Part shown: piece by piece, positions 21,981 to 32,112 of the stretch | Layout of the letters: each line of letters starts with the position of its first letter | Numbering within the stretch: position 1 is the first letter of the stretch | The notes under the pieces: model-generated | Database searches by the model: none | The model's input: the letters and a program-made list of their open reading frames with translations, nothing else | What the model was told of the DNA's origin: nothing | Position numbers and translations under genes: made by a program | NCBI GenBank assembly: GCA_949710005.1 | Contig: OX453274.1 | Location: forward strand, 15,090,695 to 15,154,694 | DNA from: Ricordea florida | Taxonomy: Eukaryota; Cnidaria; Anthozoa; Corallimorpharia; Ricordeidae | Length of the DNA stretch: 64,000 bases | Direction: 5' to 3'

Positions 21981-22010
21981 AACCCCCTCCCCTCTGGGGG
22001 GGAGGGGGTT
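21981..22010. terminator. GC-rich hairpin between convergent genes
   Basis: AACCCCCTCCCC (21981-21992) pairs perfectly with GGGGAGGGGGTT (21999-22010) across a 6-base loop. It sits between the 3' ends of the DUF6589-like gene (21489) and the RecQ gene (22054). It might mark a bidirectional transcript end or a G-rich structure. Function is inferred from position only. Confidence 0.45.
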
Positions 22011-22053
22011 TGGATATTTACTGGGATCACACATTTAAACTATATTTAGCAGT

Positions 22054-23188
22054 TTACTCTTTGGATGTGACATCATGGATGATTTTAAGAATCTCATCAG
22101 CATGTTCTTTTCTCCATATTGGAACTTTTTCAATAACTGTGTTAAGAGTTTCAACTTTTGCAAGAGTTAGGCAGAGGTCATCTATGACTTCCATGGTTAA
22201 TCCTGAGCACATTGACAACTGAAAGTAATTATCCTTGGCCTCGGTTTCTTCCTTAAATTTGATAAGCCTTGACTTAATTTCTTGCACTTGTTTTTCAGAT
22301 AAAGCCATGCTACCAGTATCTTGTGAGTGTTCAACAGGATCTTCATGAAGCTCAGAGCATGAACAACAATTTTGACAAATGTCACAACAGCTGTGTGATT
22401 TCTCTTGCACAGTGGGAATTCCAAACCCAAAATGTCTGAGTACTATTTTTCTCCTGCACTTTTTTATAGGGTTTTTACAATACTCTCTCATGATTGGTTG
22501 CATTCCTTCAACATTGGCACCTATGTCATTGTTGTTAAAGTAAAGAGTTGACTTAGCAGGTCTTCCATCTCTGCCTGCTCTTCCACTTTGTTGGAAGAAA
22601 CTTTCCATAGTACGAGGTACACCAAAATGAATTATTCTTTCAACATAAGGAGAATCAATGCCCATTCCAAATGCAACTGTTGCAAATATTACCCTCTGAG
22701 TGCATGTCTCTGTGACTATGCTGGATATTAATTCACTCTTCATTTCATCTGTCTGAGGAGAATGAAACTGGGCAAACAATCTGTTTTGGGGATGTTAGAG
22801 AGCCCCAGAAGGGTAATACTGTTTGTGACCAAGTTCGCGATCCAGAAATGCAAACCCGACTCCACAAAGTTCTAATGATGAGTATATAATAGTAACAGGC
22901 ATATGCACAGTTTTGGTAATGAGCTCTTCTGTAATGGGAGATAGCAATTCTTCAAATTGATCAACATTTCCTTGTTTTACATATGAGGGTCTTTGTATGA
23001 CTTCATAAAAAATGTTAGCTCTGTCAGGATTGGCAATTATAAGGGAGGGATTTTTCATATTAAGACTTTCCGTTATAGTCCTCTGGTACTCCTTGGTAGC
23101 TGTAGCTGTCATTGCAACAATCTTAGGTGAGAGAAACACAGAGGATAAAGTCCCAAGCTTTCCATAGTCTTGTCGAAAGTCATGTCCC
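22054..23188 (-). pseudogene. RecQ-type helicase, second exon: motifs Ia-region loop to zinc-binding domain
   Basis: After an acceptor (ctctctag) the exon opens with GHDFRQDYGKL, the RecQ aromatic-rich loop following the DExH box, then KIVAMTATAT (motif III) and TIIYSSLELCGVG (motif IV). A frameshift at about 22795 moves it to a second frame with VIFATVAFGMGIDSPYVER (motif V) and FFQQSGRAGRDGRPA (motif VI). The RecQ zinc subdomain follows (KKCRRKIVLRHFGFG, HSCCDICQNC). It acts as a 3'-5' helicase in the family. This copy is broken. Confidence 0.85.
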
Positions 23189-23682
23189 CTAGAGAGTACA
23201 AATTGAGAACATGGCTAATTACAGTGTAATTACACAGTGGTTTCTTGTAAATCAGTCATATTTCCATGATGTGATTTTAATGTTGCATTTTATTAAATCA
23301 AAAACAAAAATAAAAGAGGCTAAAATACAGAATACAGGGCCACATATTCAAATGTCAATGAATACGAATGGCATTTTTTGTGTCATTTCTACAAATCATT
23401 TCACCACGTAATTGAGGTGACATGAATGCTTTAATAGTCGCTCACCTGATGAAAACATCACATAATTGATAGGGAGGCTGGGAGAATAAAGCTTAAGGCA
23501 AAGATCTAAGAACTTTCTAATTTTCCCAAACGCCCCCAGAATATATAAACACTTATCTTGTTACAATTATCCGAACAGAACTGGAGTGTCCTAAGTTTGC
23601 TTTCAAAGTTGGGAACCAAAAGCTTGACAAAGTAAATTGGACTAATAAAAAAAAAATAAATGAGAAAAAATACAAACATTAC

Positions 23683-24140
23683 CACTCAATGATGCAATAC
23701 GCCTCGTCTACCACCACTGCCACAACATTACGCTGATAATAGTTTGATAAAAACAGCTCTCTGCACTGCCTGTTGGTCACCGTAACTCGGGGTGCGCAAA
23801 AATGATCTGAAATTTTCCAGCCTCGAGCTCTTCTTTAATATCATGAAATCTTCCTTCTGCTTCTTCTCCACAAAGACGAAGACTCGTACAACTAACTCTA
23901 ACTGAGTTCAGTATATTTATTTGGTCATCAATCAACGCGTTCAGAGGGGAAATCACAATTACTATTGACTTGTCGTTGTTCAGTTTGTCCGCCGCAAGAT
24001 AATAATCGAACAATGGAGGTAACATTTGATAAATCAACGATTTACCGTAACCTGTTGGAAGTACAATTAAACTGTCTTTACCGTGCAATACAATCTTTTC
24101 CAGCGCCTCTCTTTGCCTTTGCTTAATCGTAAAACTGGCC
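23683..24140 (-). pseudogene. RecQ-type helicase, first exon: Q-motif, Walker A and DExH box
   Basis: FTIKQRQREALEKIVLHGKD and SLIVLPTGYGKSLIYQMLPP give the RecQ motif 0 and Walker A. SIVIVISPLNALIDDQ is motif Ia. A one-base frame change at about 23775 (after FAHPE) is followed by VAVVVDEAYCIIEW, where the DExH box reads DEAY rather than DEAH. The exon ends at a donor (gtaatg), and the next exon begins with the expected GHDFR. No start codon is visible between the TIR and the Q-motif, so the 5' end may be lost to erosion of the right terminus. Confidence 0.8.
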
Positions 24141-24269
24141 GTGGGAGATCTGGGTACGAGATTAGTCTAATTAGTCTAATGATTCATGGAGGACATTGCT
24201 TACTCTTTCTACTTATAACAAAGTACCAAGATCTCTGAGGAACTGAGCTAAATTTTACCTTGAAGTACA

Positions 24270-25430
24270 GCATGGAACGTATTAAACTCCCATCGGAGTT
24301 GGATATCGATAGTCTTAACCTCGCGGACGATTGGAAAGAATGGAAGGAAGCGTGGGAAGTGTTTCGCATATCGAGTGGCGTTCACGAAAAGGACGATGCC
24401 ATACTGAAAAGCTCCTTTGGGGTGTTGCAGACTATTCAAATAGCAACTATTTAGATAGCAACTATTCAAAGCATTCTCGGAACTAAGGCAAGACGAGTGC
24501 TGAAAACCCTACCAATTGTTCCTGCAGACATCACAGAGAGAACTGTTGGAGGCATTTTGGAAGCTCTTAAGACGTATTGTGTTCCCCGCAGAAATACTAC
24601 CTACGAACGACACGTTTTCACAACGACAACCCAAGAAGACCGTGCGTTTGACGTATTTGTCACAGATCTGAGACGAAGGGCTGAACACTGTGATTTTGGA
24701 CTAATAAAGGATTCCTTAATAAGAGATGAAATTGTGGTCGGCATAAGCGATCCAAGCTTCGCGAGCGTCTGTTAAGAGAGACGGATTTGATACTTGAGAC
24801 TCCTCCTTCTGAGAAAACGTACGCACAGCTCACCACTATCCTATCGGCACTCACCTGAATGAAGCTTTACGCGATAGTTTCGTCTGTGGTCTTCGCAGTA
24901 AGGAGACACAAAAGAAACTGCTATTCGAAGAACACAATTTCGATGCAGCACTGAAGGTCGCCCTCGGCGCCGAAGCTGCTGAAAAGGATGTTGCTGCGTT
25001 CTCGCAAGAAAGTTCAGCTTCTGTTAACAAAGTCGATTTTGGTAATCGTCGAAGTTTTCAGCCTTCCCAACGTCGTAAGGGTCCTGGCAAGCGAGGCAAG
25101 TTTGATTCCTCTGGTAGCAAAATTAAAGACCCCTCGGAGTGTCTGAGCTGCGGTAAAACAGGGCACCCACGTTCTCAGTGTAAATACAGAAATTACACAT
25201 GTCATTCTTGCGGTAAAGTTGGTCACCTCTAGGAGGCATGCAAAGGGAATCCTCAGAAAGTGCACCAACTGGAAGGATCAGAACCCCCTCAAACTAGTCC
25301 TCTCGATGATTCGGTTGATCCTTTTTCTATCTCGTTGTACAATCTGAGCTCAGGCCAGCAAGGTATTGAGATACCAGTTGAACTGAACGGAACCTTTCTT
25401 CTAATGGAATTAGACACTGGTGCAGGCGTT
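24270..25430 (+). pseudogene. Gypsy gag with two CCHC zinc knuckles
   Basis: It starts MERIKLPSELDIDSLN and DDWKEWKEAWEVF. A stop lies inside a 15-bp tandem triplication (24431-24475). The frame resumes with LPIVPADITERTVGGIL and FVTDLRRRAEHCDFG, then changes at about 24773. The two knuckles are CLSCGKTGHPRSQC and CHSCGKVGHL followed by a stop before EAC. The gag is therefore interrupted several times. Confidence 0.8.
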
Positions 25431-27111
25431 TAAGTTATTTCAGAAGAAACTTACAAGAAACACTTCAGTGGCACACCCTTCATGCCGTCCAATACTCGCC
25501 TACGTGCATACACAGGACACCCACTCAAGGTCCATGGACAACTTATTGCACACCTAAAGTACCAAGACCAGAGCGCCAATGTCTCCCTTCTTGTTGTTGA
25601 AGGCTCAGGGCCATCCCTTTTTGGAAGAGACTGGCTGTCCCGCATAAGACTCGACTGGACGAAGGTCTGCAATATTCGCGTACTGGAGTCAGACCTCCCA
25701 CAGGGCGTGGCTTCCCAGTGGCACACAACCATCCAAAATCACCCTAACGTCTTCAAACCAGGCGTCGGAACTGTCAAAGGCATCACAGCCAAACTAGAGA
25801 TGAAGCCTGACGCACATCCAAGGTTTTGCAAATCTCGTCCTGTCCCCTACTCTTTTCAGGAAGCTGTTGAAGCTGAATACAACCGTCTCGAGTCAGAAGG
25901 AATTGTCGAACGGGTAGAATTCGGTGAATGGGCTACCCCAATGGTTCATGTCCCCAAGACAGATGGAACCACACGTTCTTGTGGCGATTATGCCGTTACT
26001 GTCAACCCCCAGCTCCATGTCCCTCAGTATCCAATTTCCCTCATGGAGGATGTCTTCTTGAAACTGCAGAATGGACAAAGTTTCACTAAGCTCGACTTAG
26101 TGTCTACCAGCAGCTCCCTTTGGATCCTGAAAGCCAGCAGTTCGTTACCATCAATACGCACAGAGGTCTTTACCGCTACAAAAAGCTACTCTTCGGTATT
26201 GCGTCTTCACCAGCTCTGTTCCAGCGCACTATGGACATCATCCTTCAGGGTTTAGATCATGTGGCGAGTATACAAGATGACATTCTTATTACTGACAAGG
26301 ATGACGACGAACACATTAAGAACTTAGACAGCGTCCTCAGCCGTCTAGACCATTACGGCTTGCGACTTCAGCTAAGCAAATGCAAATTCATGCAGAAATC
26401 AGTAACGTACATGGGCTGTGTCATCTGTGCCAGCGGAATTTCTCCTGCCGAGGACAAGGTAGAAGCCATTAAGCAAGCACCACGCCCTGAGAACCTCACC
26501 CGGCTGAGAGCCTTCCTTGGAATGATCAATTATCACGGCAAGTTTATCCGAAACCTGAGCTCTATCTTCCAACCACTCAATCAGCTTCTCCAAGGTAACC
26601 AAGAATTCAAGTGGTCCCTCCGGTGCGAGGAGGCATTTAAAAAGGCCATATGGAGGCATTTAAAAAGGCCAAGGACTCACTTTTATCTTCCAATGTATTG
26701 GTACATTATGACCCAAGCCTTCCTGTTATTCTTGAGAACGATGCAAGCAAGTATGGCATCGGTGCAGTCATATTTCACCGCTTCCCTAATGGTGATAAGC
26801 GACCTATCGCATATGCCTCCAGGTCCTTGAACTCGTCTGAGAAAAACTACAGTCAGATCGAGAAGGAAGGTGTTGCCATTATTTTTGGGGTCACCAAATT
26901 TTACATGTATCTCTTCGGACGCAAGTTCACTCTGCGAACTGATCACAAACCCTTGTTGAAAATATTTGCTCCGGATTCTGCGACTCCAGTTTTGTCTGCT
27001 GCTAGACTGCAACGCTTGTCCCTTCTTCTCTCTTCGTATTACAACGAAATTGAGTTCAAGTCATCTGCTGAAGTAGCCAGCGCTGACGCTTTGTCAAGGC
27101 TCCCACTTTAG
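25390..27111 (+). pseudogene. Gypsy protease, reverse transcriptase and RNase H
   Basis: The protease motif LDTGAGV is followed by a stop (25431). 25482-26255 covers the protease end (SLFGRDWLSRIRLDW), the RT start (SRPVPYSFQEAVEAEY, WATPMVHVPKTDGTTR) and FTKLDL. After a shift, 26120-26650 has FGIASSPALFQRTMD and the active site SIQDDILITD, where the usual Y.DD tyrosine is Q-D-D. RAFLGMINYHGKFI follows. A 23-bp tandem duplication at 26629-26670 shifts the frame to RNase H (LENDASKYGIGAV, FTLRTDHKPLLKIF). Confidence 0.85.
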
Positions 27112-27129
27112 TACAGGAAAGATACAAGT

Positions 27130-28503
27130 GTGGAAGATGAAATCTTCCGCGTGGCCCCTCAGCAGTTAAAAAGACATCCAGTTTCTGCCGCAAAAATCGC
27201 CAAGGGCACATCTAGGAACTCTTTGTTAGCAAAAGCACTGTTGCTTACGCAGAATGGTTGGCCTATTAATCGCTGCGCCGATCTTGACCTCAAGCCATAC
27301 TTCATACGCAGACACGAACTCTCTGTGGAGCAAGGCTGCCTTATGTGGGGCCTGCGAAATGTCATACCTCCTTCTTTAAGACAAACCATCCTGACCGAAT
27401 TACATGAAGGACATCCCGGAATTGCACGCATGAAATCAATAGCCCGCAGTCATGTTTGGTGGCCGAAAATAGATTAGGAGATTGAAAAGGTTACCCGTGA
27501 ATGTCAACCGTGCAACAAAACCCGCAGGGCTCCTCCAGCCTCACCGCTTTTTTCATAGTCTTGGCCGACAGCTCCATGGCAACGTGTTCACGTAGATTTT
27601 GCCACCCATCAGGCAAAACATTACCTCATCATGGTCGACGCCCACTCTAAGTGGCCTGAAGTGATTGGTCCCATGAAAACAACAACAGCCGACTCAACCA
27701 TTAATGCCATGCGAAATATTTTTGCAAGATACCGTCTACCAACCCAAGTAGTCAGCGACAACGGCCCACCCTTCCAGTATAAATAGTATGAAGAGTTCCT
27801 GTGGCAAAATGGCATTCAGAGAATTTTAGTCTCCCCTTACCATCCCTCTTCAAATGGGTTGGCTGAGCGGTTTGTGCAGACCTTCAAGTATGCAATGGAG
27901 TCATCAGCTGACGATCCCGCAAGCTCTATACAGCGACGGATTCAGAATTTCCTCTTATCTTACAAAAGCACACCACACGCGACAACTGGCTCATCCCCTA
28001 CCAAGCTATTCTTACAGCGAGAACTTGGCACTCGATTGTCTCTGGTTACACCTGATATAGGATCTCGCGTGGCCAGCCAGCAAGACAAAATGAAGTGCAA
28101 TCACGACAAGTTTGCAAAATAAAGGGAGATAACTGTAGGCGACTGTGTTCTCGCACATGACCACCTATCCGGACAGAAGTGGCAAGCTGGTACTGTCGTA
28201 CAGCAAACATCACCTGCTTCCTTTCAAGTCCAGTTGAACGATGGACGGAATTGGAGGAGACATGTTGACGATGTACTTCAAAACACCCATAGTTCTGCTG
28301 TGACTCATTCGAGCTCTTTCGAAGTTACATCTGATCAATCCACTGAAGGCGTTACTTCTCCCAGTATCGGAAGCCGTTCACCCCCACCTGAAGAATCAGA
28401 GTCAGTGGAGTCACCAAGCACACCTACTCCTCCCACCCCTGCTCCGCGTCGGTCCAAACGTGCTACTAAATCACCCCAGAGACTGATTGAAGAAAGGGAC
28501 TAA
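27130..28503 (+). pseudogene. Gypsy integrase and C-terminal tail
   Basis: The H2C2 zinc part is split by a stop at 27475: HEGHPGIARMKSIARSHVW, then CQPCNK. The core has VDFATHQAKHYLIMVDAHS (first Asp), VVSDNGPPFQ (second Asp, a stop shortly after) and SPYHPSSNGLAERFVQTFK (Glu). SYKSTPHATTGSSPTKLF follows. A stop at about 28120 precedes GDCVLAHDHLSGQKW, and the chain ends in a Pro/Ser/Glu-rich tail (28234-28503). All three catalytic acidic residues are readable in a gene with several stops. Confidence 0.85.
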
Positions 28504-28721
28504 GACCATTAAGTCTCGCCTTAATGACATTGAACAGTGCTTCTAATAGTTTTGTTCCTTTCCTTGAAATTTTGATCATTTCGGGAGTTTCAGCAGTTGT
28601 ATTGTACTTATATTTCTTGTCAGGCACAACATTTCTGCGGGGCGGTGTTATAGTGTATCATTACATTTGTTATAGTGTCAGTAATTCATACTGAGCCTGC
28701 AAAAAAAAAAAAAAAAAAAAA

Positions 28722-29083
28722 CCCATGTATTCTTGATTAATACAGTTCTTAGTTGATCCGCCATCTTGCGTGCAGCTGTATGTTGCCCGAGAACATAACA
28801 AAAAGCATAAACCACCTCCTCCTACATCAAGTGCAGTTCTATGCAATTCACACAACCTGGTTTGTAGTAGCAAAACTGATCTGGTATCTGCACTGCAATG
28901 ATCTGATGGCCCAGGGTTATCTTCCACACCACCACTTAAAGAGACTGGTATACCAGACACATTATAGGTTTTAAGCCTACAGTGTTTTAATTGCCTAAAC
29001 AATCTCCCATCTACGTACATGCAAAACAATGATGAATTCTTATGCTTCGACATTCTCATGCAGCGAGTTCTGTGTGAAACCAT
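28722..29083 (-). pseudogene. LINE ORF N-terminus with 2A-like motif and OTU-like start
   Basis: The frame contains SLSGGVEDNPGPS. The invariant E.NPGP end of 2A ribosome-skipping peptides is intact, though the usual Asp before V/I-E is Gly. It is followed by LLQTRLCELHRTALDVGGGG then LCF, which resembles an OTU cysteine-protease active-site region (DVGG.GDCF) with the Asp before Cys replaced by Leu. 2A plus OTU-like starts occur in some invertebrate non-LTR elements. The frame ends at the A-run next to the Gypsy copy. Confidence 0.55.
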
Positions 29084-29089
29084 CGTACT

Positions 29090-30420
29090 CGAAATGCATA
29101 AACGTAAGCTCTGATGAATTTGGAATACACTTCTTCAGCTATGATATGGCAGCATCTCGAATTATTTTTGTCTTTCTAAATAGTTTGATTATTTTTATGT
29201 GGGGAATTCTGGAATGCTCCCTTTCACGTCTTTCTTTGGAATGCAAGGTAGAAAGATACCTTACCCGTGATCTCCTACACTTCATTTCATTTGAATTCAA
29301 CTCACCAACGCTTGTTAAATCATCAGTTGGTGTGTTGGAACTCCAGAACAACTTCGGTTACAAAAAACATTTCTCCATCGTATCTCCATGTGAGATATTC
29401 CGGAATTTTGCGAGTCTGCGGTCACATTTGCGATCAGCGGACTCCCAAAGCCTTAACATCGATCGAGGGACCAAGTGACGGAAGTGGAATTTCTTCCACA
29501 CTGTTATAACTCGTTCATTGCTTGGCATTAACGAGTTTAAAAGGAGAAGAGGGAAAACAAATTAAGCAACTTTAATTTTTCAGATTAATTTAATTACATA
29601 ATCATATTTTATTAAACTTGCATTTAAAACAAGCTATTGAACTGTTTATGCGGACAAATTATACGCATAACATAGCAATACGAGGAAATCTACTGAAAAA
29701 AGTGGGGCAAATCAAAATGAATACGTTTTAAAAGTCAGCTTAAGTTAGCTGTATATTCCTGCATGTTATGCATTAAAAAACCCACTTTACGACTGAACAG
29801 TAATTTACACCTTTTGCCACACTGTTTCCTTTTAAAACTTAAGATAGCTTAGTGGAGTGTTAATGAAAATTTAGGCAAATGCAATTTAGCGTATTATTTT
29901 TAGCAGCAACTTGAATCAATGTAGTTTAAATTTCCATTTGTTTGCAATTTAACCCTGTAATGTGGAAACATTTCAAATTTCACCATTTATATATAGAAGC
30001 ATAAAAGTATTCTAACGAGAGTCCTTTACGTACATCACCAGAGTATCTAACTTGCTCTAATTCTCACCAGGTAAGCACAGAGTGATGATACTGATTCAAA
30101 TTATTCCCGCTACACGGGACAATAGATCAATAGTATATCCTCATACGATTGTATTTCGTTTAAAGTTCAAATTGGTTATTCTTAAATCTATCAGTATACT
30201 TCTCCCATTTTACCAGCGAAAGGGGTATGACTATGAGATCCACTTTACACCTTAATCACTTCTATATTAGTTTTTGTTTTAGTGCCGATGTTTGATTTAT
30301 TTAACTGCTGATACTCCACTGATGCATTTTAGAGAAGATAAAAGTATTCCATACCTCCCTTAAAACTTAAACGCATAACCATCGCCACTTTAAATCAGTA
30401 AAATCTAATTATATTGCTTA
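29090..30420. other. intronic, no gene recognised
   Basis: The frames at 29029-29509 carry no motif I recognise and may be the 5' leader of the 2A LINE. From 29500 to 30420 the sequence is AT-rich without features. Confidence 0.45.
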
Positions 30421-30426
30421 ACTTAC

Positions 30427-30681
30427 AGTGAACCTCGAGTACGATTTGTTCCTCTTTGCTTCCAGCAGAGTTGTTAGCTTTACATGTATACCGTCCATCA
30501 TCTGTCCTGTGGATGCTGTTAAACGTAAGTACAGTGGAGTTCTTTCCTGTACTTCTCACGTGTCCATTCCTTAGCCAAGTTACATCCGGGTTTGGTGTTC
30601 CTGTTGCTAGGCAACTAATGTTTATTTGGGATCCTTCTTTGTAACTGGAAGCTACCGACACTGGACTGATCACTGGGGGAT
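30427..30681 (-). CDS. Ig domain exon (second Ig)
   Basis: The 255-bp phase 1-1 exon lies between acceptor tttctag and donor gtaagt. It encodes PPVISPVSVASSYKEGS, INISCLATGTPNPDVTWLRN and TDDGRYTCKANNSAGS: a complete C2/I-set Ig with both cysteines, the Trp and the DDGRYTC motif. By order it is the second ectodomain module of the receptor. Confidence 0.92.
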
Positions 30682-31413
30682 CTAGAAATAGATGCAAACA
30701 GGCCAATGTTTGTGGACTCACAATGTTTTCTCTGTCATCACTTAGGTAGCCACAGCTTATAATTGTTTACCCCTTTCATAGTTCTTAAGAACAATCTGAG
30801 ATTTGAAGATTGAAATTCAGACTTATTGGTGCATTTTGCTCATTTTCAGGAGAAAGAAAAAAACAAAGTGGGGTTTGGCCATCATTGTAATTTCAATTTA
30901 ATCTGCTTTTCAGACTCAAATAAATAGTGTCCCCTAGTAAGCGGAGCCAAAACATAAAGAACAAATTTCAACGGCTAACACATTGGATTTTGACTTCCTC
31001 TTGGAGGCATAATCCTTCAAAAACAAGGGTGAATACGACTTTTATAGGCCGTAGTTGTTCAAACCACGAGAAATGTTATATCACCAAACGACTCTGTACC
31101 CGATTCTTGGTGCTGACTAAGGGGATTGTGGTCTTTTGAAGGTGACAATGTGAAGGAAAGACGTAACATTGGAGCAAGGTACTTGTAGGTTGCTGTACTG
31201 AGGATGGAGTCGCTCTTCCTTATTTTGTAGTACTGCCTCCAGCAGTGTGCACGGGTGTCAATACCAATGGATCACATCATAGTGGAGAGATGCTAGTGAT
31301 TCAAGGCAAGTACAAATTCACCATACACGAATTTCAGTCTCCAAATGTTCTGGCGGACAGGGATCGCTGGGCTAAAATTGAATAGGTAATACAAAGAATA
31401 TCTTCCTACTCAC

Positions 31414-31785
31414 CTCTTACCACCAGATGTAAATTGTCACGAATTGTTGTACCCAGAATACTGCTGGGTTTAATCTGGCAAACATAGCACTTTTCATCCT
31501 CTTTTTTAATTGAACTGAGTGTAAAGACAACATGACCAGGAGCCGTTTTTCCGTCCCAGTATCCACTGACACGCCCAACATACTGTACAGGGGGTGTTAT
31601 GGGTGATGGTCCACCCATGGATAAACTGACCAGAACGTCTTTTATGGCATCACTGTTTGTTTGTTTGGTTCCCCATTTAATTATGCCTGCATCACCAGTA
31701 AACGTCCAAGAGAAGTTAACAGCAGATCCTACAACCCCTAGAACGTCTGCACCACCATACGTTGAATTAAAGACTACTTGGCTAG
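31414..31785 (-). CDS. V-like Ig domain exon (first Ig of the receptor)
   Basis: The 372-bp phase 1-1 exon (acceptor cattgtag, donor gtgagt) encodes SAVNFSWTFTGDAGIIKWGT, PGHVVFTLSSIKKEDEKCYV and CQIKPSSIL. The long spacing and ..EDE..Y.C pattern suggest a V-type Ig. The usual B-strand Cys is replaced (VNFSW), while the F-strand Cys is kept. No further upstream exon or signal peptide was found, since decayed Polinton-like DNA follows within 1 kb. Confidence 0.8.
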
Positions 31786-32112
31786 CTACAATGAAACAAC
31801 ATTAAAAAGTAATCACACTTAGTTATGCAGAATAAGATGACAGCCTAATTTGACCTCATACAAGCCAATGGATAAGCAAACCAAAGCAATTTAACTGCTT
31901 ATTGCCTCATTGTTAGAAAACGTGAATTTGGGTCGTTCTCAATAGGCCTTATCTGCTACTTTATCTTTTAATAATTACTGATCCTCTTCAATTCTATTGT
32001 TCTATTGTTCATTAAATCAACGATTTGCGCCTCGAAGATTTTAAAACAACTGTCTGAGGAAAACGGAGGCAGTCCTTTTTGTCAACAGGGACATTATCAG
32101 GGGTAATATATA

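Larger units (their letters stand above)
16687..24171. mobile_element. 7.5-kb TIR element carrying ZAD-like/DUF6589-like gene and RecQ-type helicase
   Basis: The left end ACTAATCTCGTACCCAGATC (16687 on) is repeated inverted at the right end, GATCTGGGTACGAGATTAGT (24147-24166). Flanking 9-mers TAGTCAAAT (16678-16686) and TAGTCTAAT (24172-24180) agree at 8 of 9 positions and may be a target-site duplication, with a 5-bp slip at the right. Inside are a plus-strand multi-exon gene and a convergent minus-strand helicase. It lies between the BEL and Gypsy elements. A transposase plus helicase cargo recalls helicase-bearing Academ-type elements, from memory and unverified. Confidence 0.7.
24181..28721 (+). 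mobile_element. Ty3/Gypsy-type LTR retrotransposon, decayed, without a full LTR
   Basis: Gag with two zinc knuckles, protease, RT, RNase H, integrase and a Pro/Ser-rich tail follow in Gypsy order. A purine-rich tract (TGCGGGGCGG) ends at about 28646 and is followed by TGTTATAGTGTATC, which looks like an LTR start. After about 55 bases the sequence turns into a run of about 22 A (28700-28721), and no matching 5' LTR is seen upstream of gag. At least five in-frame stops or shifts are present. Confidence 0.85.
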
